Shown piece by piece: positions 42,685-51,489 of a stretch of 62,856 nucleotides of DNA (within the stretch, counting starts at the first letter, position 1; the number at the start of each line of letters is the position of its first letter). The position numbers and the translations under genes are program-made. Under the pieces are notes generated by a model that had not been told where the DNA came from, did no database searches, and was given only the letters and a program-made list of their open reading frames with translations. Origin of the DNA: Equadaptatus sp045642025 (GTDB taxonomy: Bacteria > Synergistota > Synergistia > Synergistales > Synergistaceae); NCBI GenBank assembly GCA_045642025.1, contig JAZUIB010000045.1, positions 1-62,856 of the forward strand. Reading direction: 5' to 3'.

Positions 42685-44245
42685 CGTTCGCGAACTTACG
42701 GTAAAATACTCGGTTTCTGAAAAGGCTGCTGTCGTAAATGCCGATATTTCGCTTGAAAAGGGGAGCATTACAAGCCTTGTTGGAGAATCTGGAAGTGGAA
42801 AAAGCACTGTAGTAAACGCAATTCTCGGGCTTTTGCCAAAAAGCGCGGAGAAAAGCGGCGAAATTTGCTTCGCAGGAACTGATTTGCTTGCCTGCGGCGA
42901 AGATGTGCTTCGCAAAATCCGCTGGGAAGGTATTGCGCTTGTTTCTCAGGGGGCGATGAATTCCTTTACCCCTGTGCTTTCAGTCGGACATCAGATAAAA
43001 GAAGTGCTTGCGGAACATTTGGACATGAAAGGCGAAGCGGCAGAAAAACGTGTCGCTGAGTTGCTTGAAGCTGTTGGACTTGAAAACGACACTGCAAAAC
43101 GCTATCCGCACGAACTCTCAGGCGGACAAAAACAGCGCGCCGCAATCGCATGCGCCCTTGCCTGTTCGCCGCAGCTGTTACTTGCCGATGAACCTACAAC
43201 AGCTTTGGACGTCATTACACAGGCGGGAATTCTCGAGCTTTTGAAAAAACTGCGGCGCGAAACCGGAATTACAATTCTGCTTGTAACACACGATTTGCCG
43301 ATGGCCGCTTCTGTTTCAGACAGGCTTCTTGTGATGAAAGACGGTATTATTGTAGAAAGCGGAGAACCTGAACAGCTGCTTTCAGCACCAAAGACTGATT
43401 ACGCAAAGAAACTCCTTGCCGCAATCCGGTTGCCGGAAAAACGTCCGCAGGGGAAAAAATCGGACAGGATTGCCGTAAATGCTGAAAACGTTACGGTACG
43501 TTTTGAGTCAAAAAACGGAAATGTTCATACGGCTGTGGACGGAATTTCTCTCACTCTGCATGAGGGAGAAACTTTAGCGATTGTAGGGGAGTCGGGCAGC
43601 GGAAAAACCACGCTGCTTCGCGCAATTATGGGATTACAGCGTGCAGTTTCCGGGAGTGTCGAAATTTTCGGCAAATGTGCCGAAGAACTTTCGGAGAAAG
43701 AGCGTGCGGAACTTTTCAGACTATGCGGCTATGTTCCTCAAGATCCTTACGGAGCTCTGCCCCCGGGATTAACTTCTTTGGAAGCAGTTATGGAGCCTTT
43801 TGTAATTGCCGGCTGCGGCATGACAAAGAGCAAAATGCGCGAAAAAGCAGTGCAGCTGCTTGCAGACGTAGGGCTGTTCGGCGAACGTATATTAAATTCA
43901 CGTGCGGTTGCTCTGTCAGGCGGACAGAGACAAAGAGTTGAAATAGCAAGAGCGCTTGCGCTGTCGCCGCGGCTTCTTTTGGCAGATGAGCCTACGTCAA
44001 TGCAGGATGTTTCGACAAGAACTGATATAATAGAACTGCTTGAAAAAATGGCAGAGCAGGGTACGTCGCTGATTTTTGTAACGCATGACCTTATGCTTGC
44101 CGCAGCGGCTGCAGAAAAGATTATGGTAATGAAAGACGGTACGCTTTGCGAACAGGGTAATTCGCTTGAAGTACTGCGCAATCCACAGCATCCTTATACA
44201 AAAGCTCTGCTTGCGTCAGTACCGTCAATGGCAGATTTAAAGTAA
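42677..44245 (+). CDS. Fused DppD-DppF type ABC ATPase
   Basis: About 522 residues with two complete ABC domains. First: Walker A GESGSGKS (about 37), signature LSGGQKQR, Walker B LLLADEPTTALD. Second, from about residue 270: GESGSGKTT, signature LSGGQRQR, LLLADEPTSMQD and a C-terminal peptide-transporter tail (NPQHPYTKALLASVPSM). It powers the upstream permeases. The ATG at 42677 follows GGGAGGTG and overlaps the DppC-type gene by eight bases. The second domain has SMQD where SALD is usual. Confidence 0.93.
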   Translation: MLSVRELTVKYSVSEKAAVVNADISLEKGSITSLVGESGSGKSTVVNAILGLLPKSAEKSGEICFAGTDLLACGEDVLRKIRWEGIALVSQGAMNSFTPVLSVGHQIKEVLAEHLDMKGEAAEKRVAELLEAVGLENDTAKRYPHELSGGQKQRAAIACALACSPQLLLADEPTTALDVITQAGILELLKKLRRETGITILLVTHDLPMAASVSDRLLVMKDGIIVESGEPEQLLSAPKTDYAKKLLAAIRLPEKRPQGKKSDRIAVNAENVTVRFESKNGNVHTAVDGISLTLHEGETLAIVGESGSGKTTLLRAIMGLQRAVSGSVEIFGKCAEELSEKERAELFRLCGYVPQDPYGALPPGLTSLEAVMEPFVIAGCGMTKSKMREKAVQLLADVGLFGERILNSRAVALSGGQRQRVEIARALALSPRLLLADEPTSMQDVSTRTDIIELLEKMAEQGTSLIFVTHDLMLAAAAAEKIMVMKDGTLCEQGNSLEVLRNPQHPYTKALLASVPSMADLK

Positions 44246-44262
44246 GTTCGCTCATTGTGTCC

Positions 44263-44289
44263 GCTTGAGTGTGTTTGTACCTCGCTTGA
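44263..44289 (-). repeat. Dispersed 27-bp intergenic repeat, copy 2
   Basis: Reverse complement of the repeat at 3717-3743, 25 of 27 positions matching. Confidence 0.6.
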
Positions 44290-44404
44290 TTTATCAGCCT
44301 AAAAATTTTTAAAGTTCAAGAGCATGAGCCCGAACTCAAACGAACAGTGTGAGTGGAATGTTCTCCAATAGTGTCGATATACCCTGCGGTTATTAAGGTA
44401 TTCA

Positions 44405-44422
44405 GCCGCGCTTAAGCGCGGC
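44405..44422. promoter_or_regulatory. Perfect 18-bp palindrome upstream of mscL
   Basis: GCCGCGCTTAAGCGCGGC, 53 bases before the mscL ATG. It has no T-run after it, so it is more likely a binding site or leader hairpin than a terminator. Confidence 0.45.
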
Positions 44423-44474
44423 AGCGGAAATTCAATTACGAAGCATATATTTATCCCAACAGGAGGTTATAAGT

Positions 44475-44918
44475 ATGAAAATCATCAAAGAATTTAAGGA
44501 ATTTGCAGCACAGGGCAACATGCTGGACATGGCGGTAGGGGTCATAATCGGCGCAGCGTTCGGAAAAATTATTGCATCGCTTGTCAGTGACATTATTACG
44601 CCAATACTCAGCCTTTTTACCGGAGGCATTGATTTCACTAATCTTTTCTACAACCTTTCCTCTACTCCTGTCGAAAGTCTTGCAAAGGCGCAAGAAGCGG
44701 GAATTCCCGTCGTTGCTTACGGTATGTTTATCCAGAATGTAATTGATTTTATCATTCAGGCTTTTGCAATTTTCATGGTGATTCGTACAATTATGAGCTT
44801 CAAAAAGAAAAAAGCAGAAGAACCGGCAAAACCTGCACGTCTCTGTCCGTACTGCAAATCGGAAATTGCTGATGAAGCAACACGCTGCCCGCACTGTACG
44901 TCGGAACTTCAGAACTAA
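44475..44918 (+). CDS. mscL: Large-conductance mechanosensitive channel with C-terminal zinc ribbon
   Basis: A 147-residue MscL: KEFKEFAAQGNMLDMAVGVI then IGAAFGKIIASLVSDIITPI is the N-terminal helix and TM1, and QNVIDFIIQAFAIFMVIRTI is TM2. In place of the ordinary cytoplasmic helical bundle alone, the C-terminus ends LCPYCKSEIADEATRCPHCT, a four-cysteine zinc ribbon. The channel opens under membrane tension to release solutes in osmotic downshock. The ribbon might sense metal or redox state or cap the pore; its role is unknown. An AGGAGG site lies upstream. Confidence 0.94.
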   Translation: MKIIKEFKEFAAQGNMLDMAVGVIIGAAFGKIIASLVSDIITPILSLFTGGIDFTNLFYNLSSTPVESLAKAQEAGIPVVAYGMFIQNVIDFIIQAFAIFMVIRTIMSFKKKKAEEPAKPARLCPYCKSEIADEATRCPHCTSELQN

Positions 44919-44925
44919 GGCATAG

Positions 44926-44951
44926 AAAAAACCGGCGAAAGCCGGTTTTTT
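44926..44951. terminator. Bidirectional terminator between mscL and the V-ATPase operon
   Basis: AAAAAACCGGC and GCCGGTTTTTT pair perfectly around a GAAA tetraloop (44937-44940). It serves both converging transcripts. Confidence 0.9.
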
Positions 44952-44961
44952 ATTATGTCTG

Positions 44962-46332
44962 CTATTTTCGTATATATTCCCTGATTTCATCTTTAGTGAC
45001 TCGGGTGAGCTCAGTTTCAGGAAGAGTTTTCAGGATATTCCACGCAAGGTTAAGCGAGTTTTCCATGTCTCGTGATTCATGTGTGCCTTGTCTGAGAAAT
45101 TTGTCTTCAAAAAGTGCTCCGAATTTCAGTACTGCCTTGTCCGATGCTGAAAGCTCGTCTTCGCCGACAACACCGGCAAGGGCGCGCACCTCTTCAACGC
45201 GGCTGACAGACGCAAAGAGCTGGCTTGAAACATTAGGATGGTCTTTTCTTGTGCAGCCGTCGCCAATACTGTCTTTCATAAGGCGCGAAAGGCTTGTGAG
45301 TATGTTAACCGGCGGATATATGCTTTTGGCGTCAAGCTCGCGCGAAAGAACAATCTGTCCTTCGGTGATGAAGCCTGTAAGGTCAGGTATAGGATGTGTT
45401 ATATCATCGTTGGGCATTGAGAGAATAGGAATTTGCGTGACGCTTCCCTCTGCGCCGTGCACAACTCCTGCGCGTTCGTAAAGCGACGCAAGGTCTGAAT
45501 AGAGATACGCAGGGTAGCCCTTTCTACTGGGGACTTCGCCTGCCGCAACGCCGAGTTCGCGCAGAGCCTCGCAGTAAGCTGTAATGTCCGTCAAAATTAC
45601 AAGCACATGCATACCAAGCTCAAATGCAAGATATTCCGCAGCTGTCAATGCCATGCGCGGTGTTGCGATACGTTCTATTACAGGGTCATCGGCAAGATTA
45701 AGGAACGTAACAATGTTGCCGTTTTCGCCGTGTTCTTCAAGCTCCTGCATGAAAAATGCTGCATCGTCATGTTTTATGCCAATGCCTGCAAAAACAACAG
45801 CAAAATTGTCGCTTCCGGCGATTTTTGCCTGCGTCGCTATCTGAACGGCAAGCTGATTATGTGGAAGACCGTTGCCGGAGAAAATCGGCAGCTTCTGCCC
45901 TCGTATAAGCGTCATGAGAGTATCTATTGCTGAAATGCCGGTATGGATGTAATTTTTAGGATAGCTGCGCGCCATCGGATTCAGCGGAAATCCGTTGATA
46001 TTGGCTTTTTTGCCGCCGAAAATTTCACCCGAACGGTCACGCGCTTCGCCAAGCCCTGTGTAGGTGTGTCCGAGCATTTCCTTTGAAAGTGTCACCTCAA
46101 GCGGTTTACCGAGAAAACGCACACGCGTTGTATTAGGTATCAAATCATTTGTTCCGCTGAAAACCTGTACCAGAGCAGCGTCGCGGCTTATGGATTTCAC
46201 CTGTCCTTTGCGTATATTTCCCTGCGGGTCCTCTATGTCAACAAGTTCGCCGTAACCTGCTCCGATGACATTTTCTATAAGAACAAACGGTCCATCGATG
46301 TTTTTTACACCTATATATTCAGGCTTAAGCAT
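44962..46332 (-). CDS. atpB: V/A-type ATPase subunit B
   Basis: About 456 residues, the non-catalytic nucleotide-site subunit of the V1 head. Typical signatures: EYIGVKNIDGPFVLIENV, GISAIDTLMTLIRGQKLPIF, SGNGLPHNQLAVQIATQAK (degenerate P-loop as usual for B), and PSRKGYPAYLYSDLASLYER. The start MLKPEYIG overlaps the atpA end by eight bases. It is the last gene of the operon. Confidence 0.96.
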   Translation of the reverse strand: MLKPEYIGVKNIDGPFVLIENVIGAGYGELVDIEDPQGNIRKGQVKSISRDAALVQVFSGTNDLIPNTTRVRFLGKPLEVTLSKEMLGHTYTGLGEARDRSGEIFGGKKANINGFPLNPMARSYPKNYIHTGISAIDTLMTLIRGQKLPIFSGNGLPHNQLAVQIATQAKIAGSDNFAVVFAGIGIKHDDAAFFMQELEEHGENGNIVTFLNLADDPVIERIATPRMALTAAEYLAFELGMHVLVILTDITAYCEALRELGVAAGEVPSRKGYPAYLYSDLASLYERAGVVHGAEGSVTQIPILSMPNDDITHPIPDLTGFITEGQIVLSRELDAKSIYPPVNILTSLSRLMKDSIGDGCTRKDHPNVSSQLFASVSRVEEVRALAGVVGEDELSASDKAVLKFGALFEDKFLRQGTHESRDMENSLNLAWNILKTLPETELTRVTKDEIREYIRK

Positions 46333-48127
46333 CACTGTCAGCTCCCGTCTTCTGTGTGCTATGTGTACGCTCAAGCGCAACGCGTGTCAAATGCGCGTTT
46401 ATGCGCCTGCGCAGTTCGTCATATTCCGCATAGTCTCCTGCCGGAATTTCCCTCAGACGGACTATGTCATTTACCGAAGCATCGTCCTTAACCAAAGAAA
46501 CCGGTATACCTTGCCTGATCAGTTTCATTGCTTCTGTGTGGAAATAGATGATTGTATCCAGAATTCTGAACGTTTTCTCCGGCGGGCAGTATGAGTCATC
46601 TGTAAAAGAGTTCTGCTGTAGGTAGCCGTTTTTGATTAAAAACGCCGTAAAAGCGTCAAGCCTTTGCTCATCAGGAAGCACGTCTTCGCCGACAAGCTTT
46701 ATAATCTGCTGAATCTTTGCATCCTCCGCAAGAATTTCCCTTGCCTGTGTACGCAGCTCTGCCCAGCGTGTGTCAATTTCACGGCAGAACCACGGAGCAA
46801 CCGCCGAAGAATATTCGCTGTAAGAATCTGTCCATGAGATAGCGGGGTAGTGGCGCGCATTTGCAAGATTTCTGTCCAGCCCCCAGAAACAGCGGATGAA
46901 ACGTTTTGTGTGGCGAGTTACAGGTTCGGTAAAATCTCCTCCGGGGGGAGAAACTGCGCCTATAACTGTAACGGAGCCTTTTTGACCGTTAAGCGTTTCA
47001 ACGCGTCCGGCGCGTTCATAAAATTCTGCCAGGCGGCTTGCGAGATATGCAGGGAAGCCTTCCTCTGCCGGAATTTCTTCAAGGCGTCCGGAAAGCTCGC
47101 GAAGCGCTTCCGCCCAACGTGAGGTAGAGTCTGCCATAATTGCTACGTCATAACCCATATCGCGGAAATACTCAGCAATGGTAATACCTGTATAAATTGA
47201 TGCCTCGCGTGCCGCAACCGGCATATTTGAGGTGTTTGCAATCAGAATAGTACGCTCCATGAGGGGGTGCCCTGAACGAGGGTCTTTAAGCACAGGAAAC
47301 TGCTCGAGAACGTCGGTCATTTCATTTCCGCGCTCTCCGCAGCCTATGTAAATTACAACTTGAGCATCGCCCCATTTTGCAAGTTGATGCTGTGTAACAG
47401 TTTTTCCAGTTCCAAAGCCTCCAGGAATACAGGCCGTGCCGCCTTTTGCAATAGGGAAAAGACCGTCTATTACACGCTGTCCTGTGACAAAAGGCTTGTC
47501 AGGAAGCAGACGTTCGGCAGACGGACGCGGTTTTCTTACCGACCAGCGCTGTATCATTGGTATTGAAACTTCTTTCCCGTAAGCGTTGATATATTTGGCT
47601 ATTATCTCTTTGCCTGCATGCTTTCCTTCCGGCGCAACCCATGTAAGCTGTCCTTTTGCGTCAGGAGGTGCCATTATCTTATGCAGCAAAAGAGGAGTTT
47701 CCTGTACGGTCGCAATTACCGAACAGCCGGAAATAAGGTCGCCTTCTTTAGCGACAGGCGTTACGTCCCACATTTTCTCTCTATCAAGCATTGAAACTGA
47801 CGTGCCAGGAGTAATATATTTGCCTTCTTTTGCAAGCAAGGCATCAAGGGGTCTGCCTATTCCGTCGTAAAAACTTCCGGCAAGTCCAGGGCCTAATTCA
47901 ACAGACAGAGATTCTCCGCTTCCGGTTATCTCTTCGCCTATTTTCAGCCCCTGTGTATCTTCATAAAGCTGAATTGTTGCTGTGCCGTTTTCAATATTTA
48001 TAATTTCTCCCGTGAGTTTACGCGCACCCACAGACACAACCTCGCGCATTCCGAAATTGTGCATATTTTCAGCGCGTATAACAGGTCCGTTAACGAATGA
48101 AACAATGCCGAGCTTGTCCTTTTCCAA
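46325..48127 (-). CDS. atpA: V/A-type ATPase subunit A (catalytic)
   Basis: A 600-residue catalytic subunit. Contains the A-specific insertion (about 110-200), the P-loop GGFGTGKTVTQHQLAKW (usual form GPFGSGKT), VYIGCGERGNEMTDVLEQFP, and MADSTSRWAEALRELSGRLE plus the PAEEGFPAYLASRLAEFYER block with the catalytic residues. Length is normal. It sits between atpE and atpB. Confidence 0.97.
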   Translation of the reverse strand: MEKDKLGIVSFVNGPVIRAENMHNFGMREVVSVGARKLTGEIINIENGTATIQLYEDTQGLKIGEEITGSGESLSVELGPGLAGSFYDGIGRPLDALLAKEGKYITPGTSVSMLDREKMWDVTPVAKEGDLISGCSVIATVQETPLLLHKIMAPPDAKGQLTWVAPEGKHAGKEIIAKYINAYGKEVSIPMIQRWSVRKPRPSAERLLPDKPFVTGQRVIDGLFPIAKGGTACIPGGFGTGKTVTQHQLAKWGDAQVVIYIGCGERGNEMTDVLEQFPVLKDPRSGHPLMERTILIANTSNMPVAAREASIYTGITIAEYFRDMGYDVAIMADSTSRWAEALRELSGRLEEIPAEEGFPAYLASRLAEFYERAGRVETLNGQKGSVTVIGAVSPPGGDFTEPVTRHTKRFIRCFWGLDRNLANARHYPAISWTDSYSEYSSAVAPWFCREIDTRWAELRTQAREILAEDAKIQQIIKLVGEDVLPDEQRLDAFTAFLIKNGYLQQNSFTDDSYCPPEKTFRILDTIIYFHTEAMKLIRQGIPVSLVKDDASVNDIVRLREIPAGDYAEYDELRRRINAHLTRVALERTHSTQKTGADSDA

Positions 48128-48150
48128 AACAACACCTCCCCCCGCAGAGT

Positions 48151-48759
48151 CTATTCAGGCTTCGGAAGGCGCATTGCAAGAGTATCTGCCGCGTCCCGTG
48201 CAATACTCTGCCAGTCGGAGCTTATCATCCGTTTTTTGTCTTCCGTGCAGAGAATTAAACCTCCTGTTATTGCTGCAGGTACTCTGTCAAAAACAAAAGT
48301 AAGATTTGGCGCAGCTGTTTTCAGCATGTCTGTCAACGTTTCGGCATAAGGAAAATCTATTGCGGAAAGACTGAAACAGAAAGCCGTACCCTGCAGGGTT
48401 TCTGCTGCTTCAAGCGCTATTCCGCACAGTATCTGCACATAATCATCGCGCGTGCGAAGCTGCGCGAGTTTTTCTGCAAGAAGCTTTGTTGCGTCGCGCA
48501 GCAGTTTGTTGCGAAGGCGCAGTTCCTCTCCCATACATTCGCGCTCGGCATTCTGCAGACTGTGTTTGCGTGTTTCTCCTGCCTGTCTGTCTGCCTCCGT
48601 CACGAGCTGTTCTATCTCATTGCCCAGTTTTTCATTTTCAGAGCTGAGCCATTCCTTTGCCTCAGTTTCCGCTTTTGCAAGCAGAAGATTCTTCTGCTCA
48701 TTCGCGCGGTTGATAATGAGTTCTCTAAGTTTATCTGTTGCAGCTGAAATTTTCTCCAT
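48151..48759 (-). CDS. atpE: V/A-type ATPase subunit E
   Basis: A 202-residue peripheral-stalk protein. It has an N-terminal coiled coil with many E, K, A, N (about 1-85) and a C-terminal globular domain with FVFDRVPAAITGGLILC, typical of subunit E (the GGL motif). It overlaps atpF by one base (48759). Confidence 0.88.
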   Translation of the reverse strand: MEKISAATDKLRELIINRANEQKNLLLAKAETEAKEWLSSENEKLGNEIEQLVTEADRQAGETRKHSLQNAERECMGEELRLRNKLLRDATKLLAEKLAQLRTRDDYVQILCGIALEAAETLQGTAFCFSLSAIDFPYAETLTDMLKTAAPNLTFVFDRVPAAITGGLILCTEDKKRMISSDWQSIARDAADTLAMRLPKPE

Positions 48760-49067
48760 TACATTTTCACCCCGATTGCGTTCTGAACATACTGTGTCAG
48801 ATAGCCGGAACCTTTTGAAGTGCCGAATCTGTCGGGTATCTCTACTACCAGCGGCAGAGAGTTGCTTTCCCGAAGCTGTCGAATGAGCTCAGGAGCAAGC
48901 GCTGCGGCTTTTTCGGTGACGACAAGAATTGCGGTATCTTTCATCTCTGCCGCGCGCCGAATTGCAGCCTCTGCTTCCTTTTGGGTATGCACAAGACAAC
49001 CGTGCATTCCGGCAAGCCTCATTCCGACAAGACTGTCATGATTGTCGCTGATCAGATAAGCCTTCAT
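48759..49067 (-). CDS. atpF: V/A-type ATPase subunit F
   Basis: A 102-residue protein of the subunit F family: KAYLISDNHDSLVGMRLAGM near the start, a Rossmann-like core with TAILVVTEKAAALAPELIRQ, and VVEIPDRFGTSKG at the C-terminal side. It forms part of the central stalk and regulates coupling. It is directly behind the membrane ring gene. Confidence 0.88.
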   Translation of the reverse strand: MKAYLISDNHDSLVGMRLAGMHGCLVHTQKEAEAAIRRAAEMKDTAILVVTEKAAALAPELIRQLRESNSLPLVVEIPDRFGTSKGSGYLTQYVQNAIGVKM

Positions 49068-49071
49068 TCGC

Positions 49072-49491
49072 CTACAGTTTCTGAAGAATCATAAGAGATA
49101 TAATGACGCCGTAAATTGCTATACCTTCGGCAAGACCGAGGTAGATAAGAGTAGCGCCGAGTAATTCAGGTTTTTCGCCGATAAGTCCCAATGCTGCAGA
49201 ACCTACTGTAGAAACTGCGTATGCCGCGGCAGTACAGGCTATACTTGTAACAGCCGCAGCAGATATAAAGGCAAGCCCGGCGCTCATTCCGCCTGCTGCT
49301 GCGGCAGCTTCCTCAGCGTGTGCGGGAGCAGAGAAAAGCGCAAGAATAACACCGGTAAAAACGATAAGAGAAGATACACCGAGAATTGTTGAATACAGAG
49401 CTCTTGATTGCTTAAAACGTTTGCCTTTCATAAAAAAACCTGCCGCGATAACTGCTGCTACTGCTGATGCCGATAAAATAAGTCCTGTCAT
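49072..49491 (-). CDS. atpK: V/A-type ATPase membrane ring subunit K
   Basis: A 139-residue proteolipid with about four hydrophobic segments: LILSASAVAAVIAAGFFM, YSTILGVSSLIVFTGVILAL, then the conserved hairpin AAYAVSTVGSAALGLIGEKP and LIYLGLAEGIAIYGVIISLM. The glutamate of LAEGIAIYG is the ion carrier. Only the second hairpin has such a glutamate. Whether H+ or Na+ is carried cannot be decided safely here. Confidence 0.9.
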   Translation of the reverse strand: MTGLILSASAVAAVIAAGFFMKGKRFKQSRALYSTILGVSSLIVFTGVILALFSAPAHAEEAAAAAGGMSAGLAFISAAAVTSIACTAAAYAVSTVGSAALGLIGEKPELLGATLIYLGLAEGIAIYGVIISLMILQKL

Positions 49492-49554
49492 GTTACATAC
49501 CTCCTATAGATTTAATATTACATGTTAAAACATATTTAATAACATATTTAATAA

Positions 49555-51480
49555 CTAGTTCTCCCATCGCACGGGACTGAACGCCTTGCCGCCGCCGCTG
49601 TAAAATTTGCCGAAAAATTCATGATACTCAAGCCGCAGAGTCTGAATAAAGACGATCAGACCTTCAAGAACAGCTATTACAACGTTGCCGACGGCAAACA
49701 CAACAAACTGAATTACAGTTCCGCAGGGAAGTCCGCTTACAAGCTGAGACAGCATAATTACAGCCATTGAAAGCCCGACATGGTTGAGCGCGAATGCCGC
49801 GAGCCGCACAAACGAAGCCGTGCTTGAAAGGAAAGAAAGCAGTACCTCAACTATACCGAAAGCACCCATTACAACAGAACCGCCATTTTTTTCCTTAAAC
49901 AGCACACGCGCAAGAACGCTCTTGAACAGCATAAGCAGAAGCATTAAGCCTGCGCCAGCCCACAGAAGATTCATAACGGTTTCTGAAAGCTTAATATTAA
50001 GAGAGAACACCACAACAAGAGATGCCGCAAACCAGTAGAGAAGAAGTCCGGCAAGCCCCTGTCCGTCAAAAAGCATTTTAGCGTAGTTCCTTGCCTTGTA
50101 CTGCTTTACTACATTAAGAAACATACCGAGATTTATTGTGCAGAAACCAACACCAACAGAAATAGCCATAATTTTTAAAGTTTCCTTCATCGGTGACAGC
50201 CAGAGCGCGGGAAATACCTCTTCAAGCCCGAAAATACTGCCGTAAAGAACGCCGAAAATCATGGAACTTACGGCTGCGCATTTCAGAATAAACGCAAAAG
50301 ACCGCTGCACGATATTCATTTTGCGGGCATATATTGCCGCAAGCAGAATTATAAGACCGTGTCCAATATCGCCGAACATGAAGCCGAAGAAAAAAGTAAA
50401 AGTGATCGCAACAAGCAGCGACGGGTCAAAATCTCCTCTGGAGGGAAGACTGTACATTGCGACGATTTCCTGAAATGCGCTGAACATACGGCTGTTTTTC
50501 AAAAGCGTAGGAACAGGAATATTCAACTCCTTTGTTTCCTCAGGCAACACAACCGTGTTCGGTGCTTCCTTCAAAATTGCTGCCTGAATTTCGTCAACCC
50601 TTTCTGACGGCACCCAGCCTGACATAACAAACATACCGCTGATTTCACCGCGGCCTCTGCAGGCTTCATAAACGCGCTGCATAGTATATAATCCGGAATA
50701 CAGCTGCTCATACTGCCTGCGGTCCTTTTCAAGCATCTGCGCAGCCGCAGACTTCAAATCTCCTGAAGCCGCACGGTACGTTTCAAGACGCTTGTCCACG
50801 GCAGAAAGCAAATCGCTGTCTTCAGACGAAAGAGACCGAATAACCTCATCTGCCGAAAATTCAATAAAGCCCAACGAGGCAAGCAGCGCCTTCAGCGCAT
50901 CCTTCCCGTCTAACGGCGCAAAAATCAAAAGCCATGAACTCTTTTCCGACTGAACAAGAAGATTTACAGAAACAAAACCGTCATCCTCGGACATCAGCCG
51001 GTCATAATTTTCATTACTCAACTTTCCAAAACAAGAAACGAGAAAATCACTGCCGTTAAGAGTGTCAAACGTCAATCCCGTTTCCGAAAACGCCTCAAGC
51101 AGCACCCTTACCGCCTCAAGCTTCTCCTCCTCGTCAGACAGCATAAGATTCTGCTGCTGCAGGGCTTCAAGATTTTGCGACAGTTTCTCGGACTGAAGCC
51201 TTGCGTCAGTAAGAGTAAAATCCTTTGTGAGCGCAGAAGATTCAGGCATAGGCAGCTTTTCCTGTGCTAAAGACCACAGCAGAGATACCTTTTTCAGCAG
51301 CTCGTCATACGGATTTTCAGTATCTGCGGTTATTTTCTCGCGCATATTTTTGTCATTAACAAGAAGGTCAATAGGAACAGGCTGAAAACAGCCGGAAGCC
51401 GCCATGTGCAAAGCCGCAGGCTCAAGCTCTTCTTTGGGGCCCGTAAGAGTCAGGGCAGACATTTTCATTACAGCCATCAA
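49555..51480 (-). CDS. atpI: V/A-type ATPase subunit I (subunit a)
   Basis: A 641-residue protein. The N-terminal half is soluble with long coiled coils (about 90-130 and 230-280). The C-terminal half has seven or eight membrane helices with FTFFFGFMFGDIGHGLIILL, YGSIFGLEEVFP and AFALNHVGLSMAVIMLS, the conserved stator channel segments. Alternative in-frame starts exist within the first seven codons (ATG ATG GCT GTA ATG AAA ATG). It follows the atpC gene by nine bases. Confidence 0.94.
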   Translation of the reverse strand: MMAVMKMSALTLTGPKEELEPAALHMAASGCFQPVPIDLLVNDKNMREKITADTENPYDELLKKVSLLWSLAQEKLPMPESSALTKDFTLTDARLQSEKLSQNLEALQQQNLMLSDEEEKLEAVRVLLEAFSETGLTFDTLNGSDFLVSCFGKLSNENYDRLMSEDDGFVSVNLLVQSEKSSWLLIFAPLDGKDALKALLASLGFIEFSADEVIRSLSSEDSDLLSAVDKRLETYRAASGDLKSAAAQMLEKDRRQYEQLYSGLYTMQRVYEACRGRGEISGMFVMSGWVPSERVDEIQAAILKEAPNTVVLPEETKELNIPVPTLLKNSRMFSAFQEIVAMYSLPSRGDFDPSLLVAITFTFFFGFMFGDIGHGLIILLAAIYARKMNIVQRSFAFILKCAAVSSMIFGVLYGSIFGLEEVFPALWLSPMKETLKIMAISVGVGFCTINLGMFLNVVKQYKARNYAKMLFDGQGLAGLLLYWFAASLVVVFSLNIKLSETVMNLLWAGAGLMLLLMLFKSVLARVLFKEKNGGSVVMGAFGIVEVLLSFLSSTASFVRLAAFALNHVGLSMAVIMLSQLVSGLPCGTVIQFVVFAVGNVVIAVLEGLIVFIQTLRLEYHEFFGKFYSGGGKAFSPVRWEN

Positions 51481-51489
51481 AACACCTCC

